Positions 60,623 to 64,000 of a DNA stretch of 64,000 nt are shown in pieces; within the stretch, counting starts at the first letter, position 1; the number at the start of each line of letters is the position of its first letter. This stretch comes from Panagrolaimus kolymaensis (lineage: Eukaryota > Nematoda > Chromadorea > Rhabditida > Panagrolaimidae): contig JAJQJQ010000006.1 of assembly GCA_028622995.1 (NCBI GenBank), forward strand, positions 3,720,001 to 3,784,000, read 5' to 3'. The notes beneath the pieces are model-generated. The model searched no databases, was not told where the DNA came from, and saw only the letters and a program-made list of their open reading frames with translations. Made by a program: the position numbers and the translations under genes.

Positions 60623-63600
60623 ATGTCAGAACCGAATGGAAAATTGATTTCTGAATTAAAAGTTCACGAACTTCGCATAGAGCTCATTAATCGCGGAATT
60701 GACGGAAACGGCGTTAAAGCAGCTTTGGTTGCAAGATTAGAAAAAGTAAGTCTATTACCAATGAGATGTTATGGTTCACACTAAATCATTTTTTAGAGTT
60801 TGAGTGAACAAGGAGTTGACATAAACTCATATTTATTTGCAACAACCCCTGATACAACAATTACTAGTATGGAAAACGAGAATATTGAAGCCGTCTCAGC
60901 TGTTCCGGTTGTACCTAAAGAAGAAGTTGCAGAAACAAAAGTAAAGCCTGAGGACGCAGCTCAAGAAAATGGTAATTTTTGTTTGTTTTTCTTTGAGGAT
61001 AATATGTAGGAGGGAATTAAGTGGATTGAAAACAAAGCATTAGCTATTAACAAAACAAATCTATCGAATACTGGAAGCTTGATAATCCGCAGATGTTGAT
61101 TTTTGATTGATACATGTTTAAAAAAATTAAGGAAATGATATTCCTTCAACAACCTTTAACTTGAAAGCAACCATATGATGATATTCTAGGGTTTTTATAA
61201 TCATAGGGGCTTAACTTTGTAACATTTTGTAATTTGATATTGTTTTGTGCATTTTTTTCCAAAGCTTTTAAAACAAACAAGGCATGTTTTTAAATTTACA
61301 GTAAAACCAGCAGAAACTCGAGTAGGAGAAAATGCAAATAATGGAGGAAATTCATTAACTGCTGACGACCTTATCGAAAAAGTCGAAGATGAAATTGATC
61401 AAGCCGAATTAGAAGGCCATACTGATGATATTCCAGTTGTTAAAAAAGAAGAACAACCTGCGAATGGTAACACAAATGAAGAATCCCCAGATATTGGTGA
61501 TTTGGAAGAACGAGAAGAATCGGAATTGGATGAAGGAAAAAATGAAAGCAATTCCAATGAAAATGAAGTTGAAATTGCTGAAAATGGAAAACAGCAAAAA
61601 CAAAATCACCCTATTCATGATATTTCGGATGAAGAAGATATGGGAGAAGAATTGATTTATGATGATACAGATGAACCTATGGAAAAGGAGGAAGACAATA
61701 AACCCGCTGATGTTGTTCAAGCTCCTGTTGCAGCAGCAAACGATGAAACTATTAAAGAAGAAGATGCTAAAAATGGAAGTAAAGCTACTACACCCGCAGC
61801 CGCAGCCAAATCTTCAAGAATTCCAGCAGGCCTTAATTTTCCCAAAGATGATCCTCACGGACTTCGATGCATTTGGATTCGTGGTATTCCAATTGAAACA
61901 AAATTATCAGATTTGAAGGTAAAACTAATGTTAAAAAATGAGAAAAAAATAGTTAAGGGTTTTATAATGATTTTTAGCTTGCTTTTAATGATGATAATTT
62001 TACCGTTCAATCAGCAAAAGTTTTCACAACTAAACAAAGTTCTCGTCCATCTGCATTTGGATTTATGACAATGACCACGGAAGATGGAGCAAAAAAAGCT
62101 GTATTGAAAATGAATAATTCAATATTGAAAGGAAAAATTATTGCTGTTGAGAGGGTTGGTGCAGAAATCAAACATTTATTTTTATAAGGGGTAAAAAAAT
62201 AATTATAATTTAGGCATGTGATTCATCAATGCTTCAAACAGATTTATTACCAACAGCTGCGGCAGATCGTCCAAGAGTTCATCCACCAATTAAACCACCA
62301 GAAGATAATACAAAAATTTCAACGACAACAAATGAATCATCCAAACCAAAAATTACCGCTCCATTAGCAGCAACACAAAAGCAGCCAAGAAGTCGGGATA
62401 ACAGTAAGACTCAAATAGTGATAATTTCTTCTGAAATTACCAATTCTAATCATTCCTTAGCTCAATCATCCCAACACCAAAGTGAACGGCGAAGAATTCG
62501 AGTTGATCGATCACCATATATGAATACAATAAATCGAGCACGAATTGTTCGAGCTGAACCTCCTCCTCATCATCGAGTCGTAGAAGGTTCAGGTAGAGGA
62601 ATTCGTGTTGTTGCAGCAAGAAATTCTATGAGTCCACCACCGCCTCGTCATCATCATCGAGATGATAGACGATATTCACCCGTACGTTCATCTCATCACC
62701 GTGAACGAACTCCTCCATCACATCGTCGACATCATCGAAGCAGAAGTCCTGATCGTTTAGCTGAAGAAACAAGAAGAAAATATGAGGAAGCTTTAAGAAA
62801 GAAGGATGAAGAATATCGAAGACGTGAAAAAGAACTTCGTTTAGAAGCAGAAAGAAATAAAGACAAGCTTGAAAAGGAAAGATTGGCAAAAGAGAATCTT
62901 GAACTTAAATTAAAACTTCAACAAGAACAACTTCGTGCAGTTGCAGCTGCATCATCTCGACGTTCACCACCACGTTCCGGCTCTCGACATCGTGGAAATA
63001 CTCCTCCTCAACGACGGTCGTCTCCACCACCAAGAAGAGGAGCATCGCCTTCAAGAAGATTATCACCCAGACGATCACCACCTCGTTCATCTCGACATGC
63101 TTCACCTCCACGACAACAACATCATTCTTCTTCACGGCGAAGTGCTGAACGACATGAACCTCGACATCATGCGCCAGCACCACCATTGCCATCTTATCGT
63201 CAAGAGCCTCCGAAAGAAGCATATCCATCTCGGAGGTAGCGATTTGCAGTTTTTCTTTTTGTCGCATTTTTACACATTCTTTTTTTTTAAATTTTGGATT
63301 GGGTAAAATTCATATATATATTTTTTCAGAAGTCGTTCACCTATTCGATCAACCTATGATCGTTCAAACAGTTCACGAGATCAACAACAAGTTGAATTTT
63401 CCCGTGGTCGAGGTCGGGATCTTGCAACCAGCAATAAACGTCCACCATCACCAATAAGAAATCCTCCTCCAGCTAAATATGAACGACATTCACCTCGGCG
63501 TAATTATGAAAACCCACGGGATTCACGAAGTGATCGATCTCGGCGTGATGATAAACCTGATCCAGCTTCATATCGACCAGTTGATGACCATTCACGTAGT

Positions 63601-64000
63601 TGTAAGCTTTATATTTTATTTTACTTTACTTTAAAATTTACTAAAATTTCTTTTACAGCTCGATCAGCTCGCAATGGACGAGATTTTCCTGATGCATCAT
63701 CAAGAACTTTTGAAGAACCACGATCCGGTGGTGGCGGTGGCAGTAATTCGTATAGCAGCAGTTCACGTCGTGAAACAAGCGGCAGCAATCATTTCCAACC
63801 TCCATCAAATAATCCTCCAGCTACTTATAATTTTTCAAGTGGTTCTGTACCCGATTATCATGCACCATTAAATAATCCATCATATTCTACACCAAGTAAT
63901 AATTCTCGCAATCCAATTCCAAATACAAATACAACTTGGGCACCACCACCAAATTATATTTCAACTAATCAACCTCCACCACAAACATGGAATCAACCTC
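60623..64000 (+). CDS. SAFB-like SAP-domain and RRM nuclear protein (3' truncated)
   Basis: Homolog of the scaffold attachment factor B / SLTM family: chromatin- and RNA-binding nuclear proteins. Exons 60623-60745, 60797-60971, 61302-61918, 61978-62154, 62214-63235, 63330-63601, 63659 to the window edge. The SAP domain (LKVHELRIELINRGIDGNG, about residues 12-40) is followed by an acidic, Glu-rich region. The RRM spans the junction of exons 3 and 4, with RNP2 CIWIRGI and RNP1 AFGFMTM (about residues 286-364). Then come coiled-coil KDEEYRRREKELR and long Arg/Ser/His-rich stretches. The C terminus becomes Pro/Asn/Gly-rich and continues beyond 64000. Domain order is that of SAFB; sequence similarity outside the domains is not informative. 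Confidence 0.85.

Noticed and set aside
62626..63267. Minus-strand frames over the SAFB-like Arg/Ser region
   Set aside because: Shadows of a codon-biased RS/RH-rich exon.

Overview
This window looks like a nematode nuclear genome, probably a free-living or parasitic Tylenchina-type (clade IV) worm. The reasons are very AT-rich DNA, many 45-60 nt introns ending in TTTTCAG or TTTTTAG, close same-strand gene pairs with acceptor sites just before the second start codon (operon and spliced-leader style), and four serpentine chemoreceptor genes of the Str and Srg superfamilies. The clade is inference; the nematode call rests on the receptor families and gene architecture.

Layout. 1-1581: 3' part of an anion-type Cys-loop ligand-gated channel (+). 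2793-2991: a hairpin transposon-like element. 3761-5018: Str-superfamily chemoreceptor (+). 5738-6926: unrecognised 337-aa protein (-). 8823-10865: RRN3/TIF-IA (-), divergent from 11431-15170 PRP16/DHX38 helicase (+, mog-1 type). 15214-17470: cytochrome P450 (-). 17972-19690 CWF19L1 and 19843-20825 GPATCH11 (-, likely one operon). 21640-22980: 3beta-HSD-like dehydrogenase (+). 23270-25924: mitochondrial IF2 (+). 26529-27146: orphan secreted protein (+). 27233-28174: bZIP-like/AT-hook protein (-). 29613-31642: Srt/Srx-like receptor carrying a one-base frameshift (+).

33055-38330 holds three small secreted peptide genes on the minus strand, interleaved with a dispersed repeat (called R1 here) with copies at 7194-8213, 33905-34862, 36636-37935 and 41403-42212. 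38794-40813: acyl-CoA synthetase (-). 41403-42546: a mosaic in which R1 sequence carries fragments of a chemoreceptor exon and of two of the peptide genes. 42663-42953: two divergent tRNA-Pro genes. 43710-44221: a three-module cysteine-rich secreted precursor (+). 44369-45026: PTRH2 (-). 45990-49494: kinectin/p180-like ER coiled-coil protein (-). 51143-52505 and 55427-57448: two Srg-superfamily receptors (-), the second interrupted by a 629-bp hAT-like insertion with a perfect 8-bp target duplication. 58685-59173 PTRHD1 (-) is divergent from 59558-60481 ABHD11 (+), which is followed 141 bp later by a SAFB-like SAP/RRM protein running off the right edge.

Two kinds of territory alternate. Housekeeping blocks (RRN3, PRP16, CWF19L1, GPATCH11, mtIF2, PTRH2, ABHD11/SAFB) are compact, with gene gaps of tens to hundreds of bases. 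Accessory blocks (chemoreceptors, secreted peptides, mobile elements) have kilobases of AT-rich spacer. The most unusual signals are the fragment-carrying R1 mosaic, the secreted peptide family with a shared Thr-Trp motif, and the receptor disrupted by a hAT-like element. Exon boundaries come from reading splice signals and keeping frame; most were checked for phase by hand, and individual coordinates may be off by a base or two.
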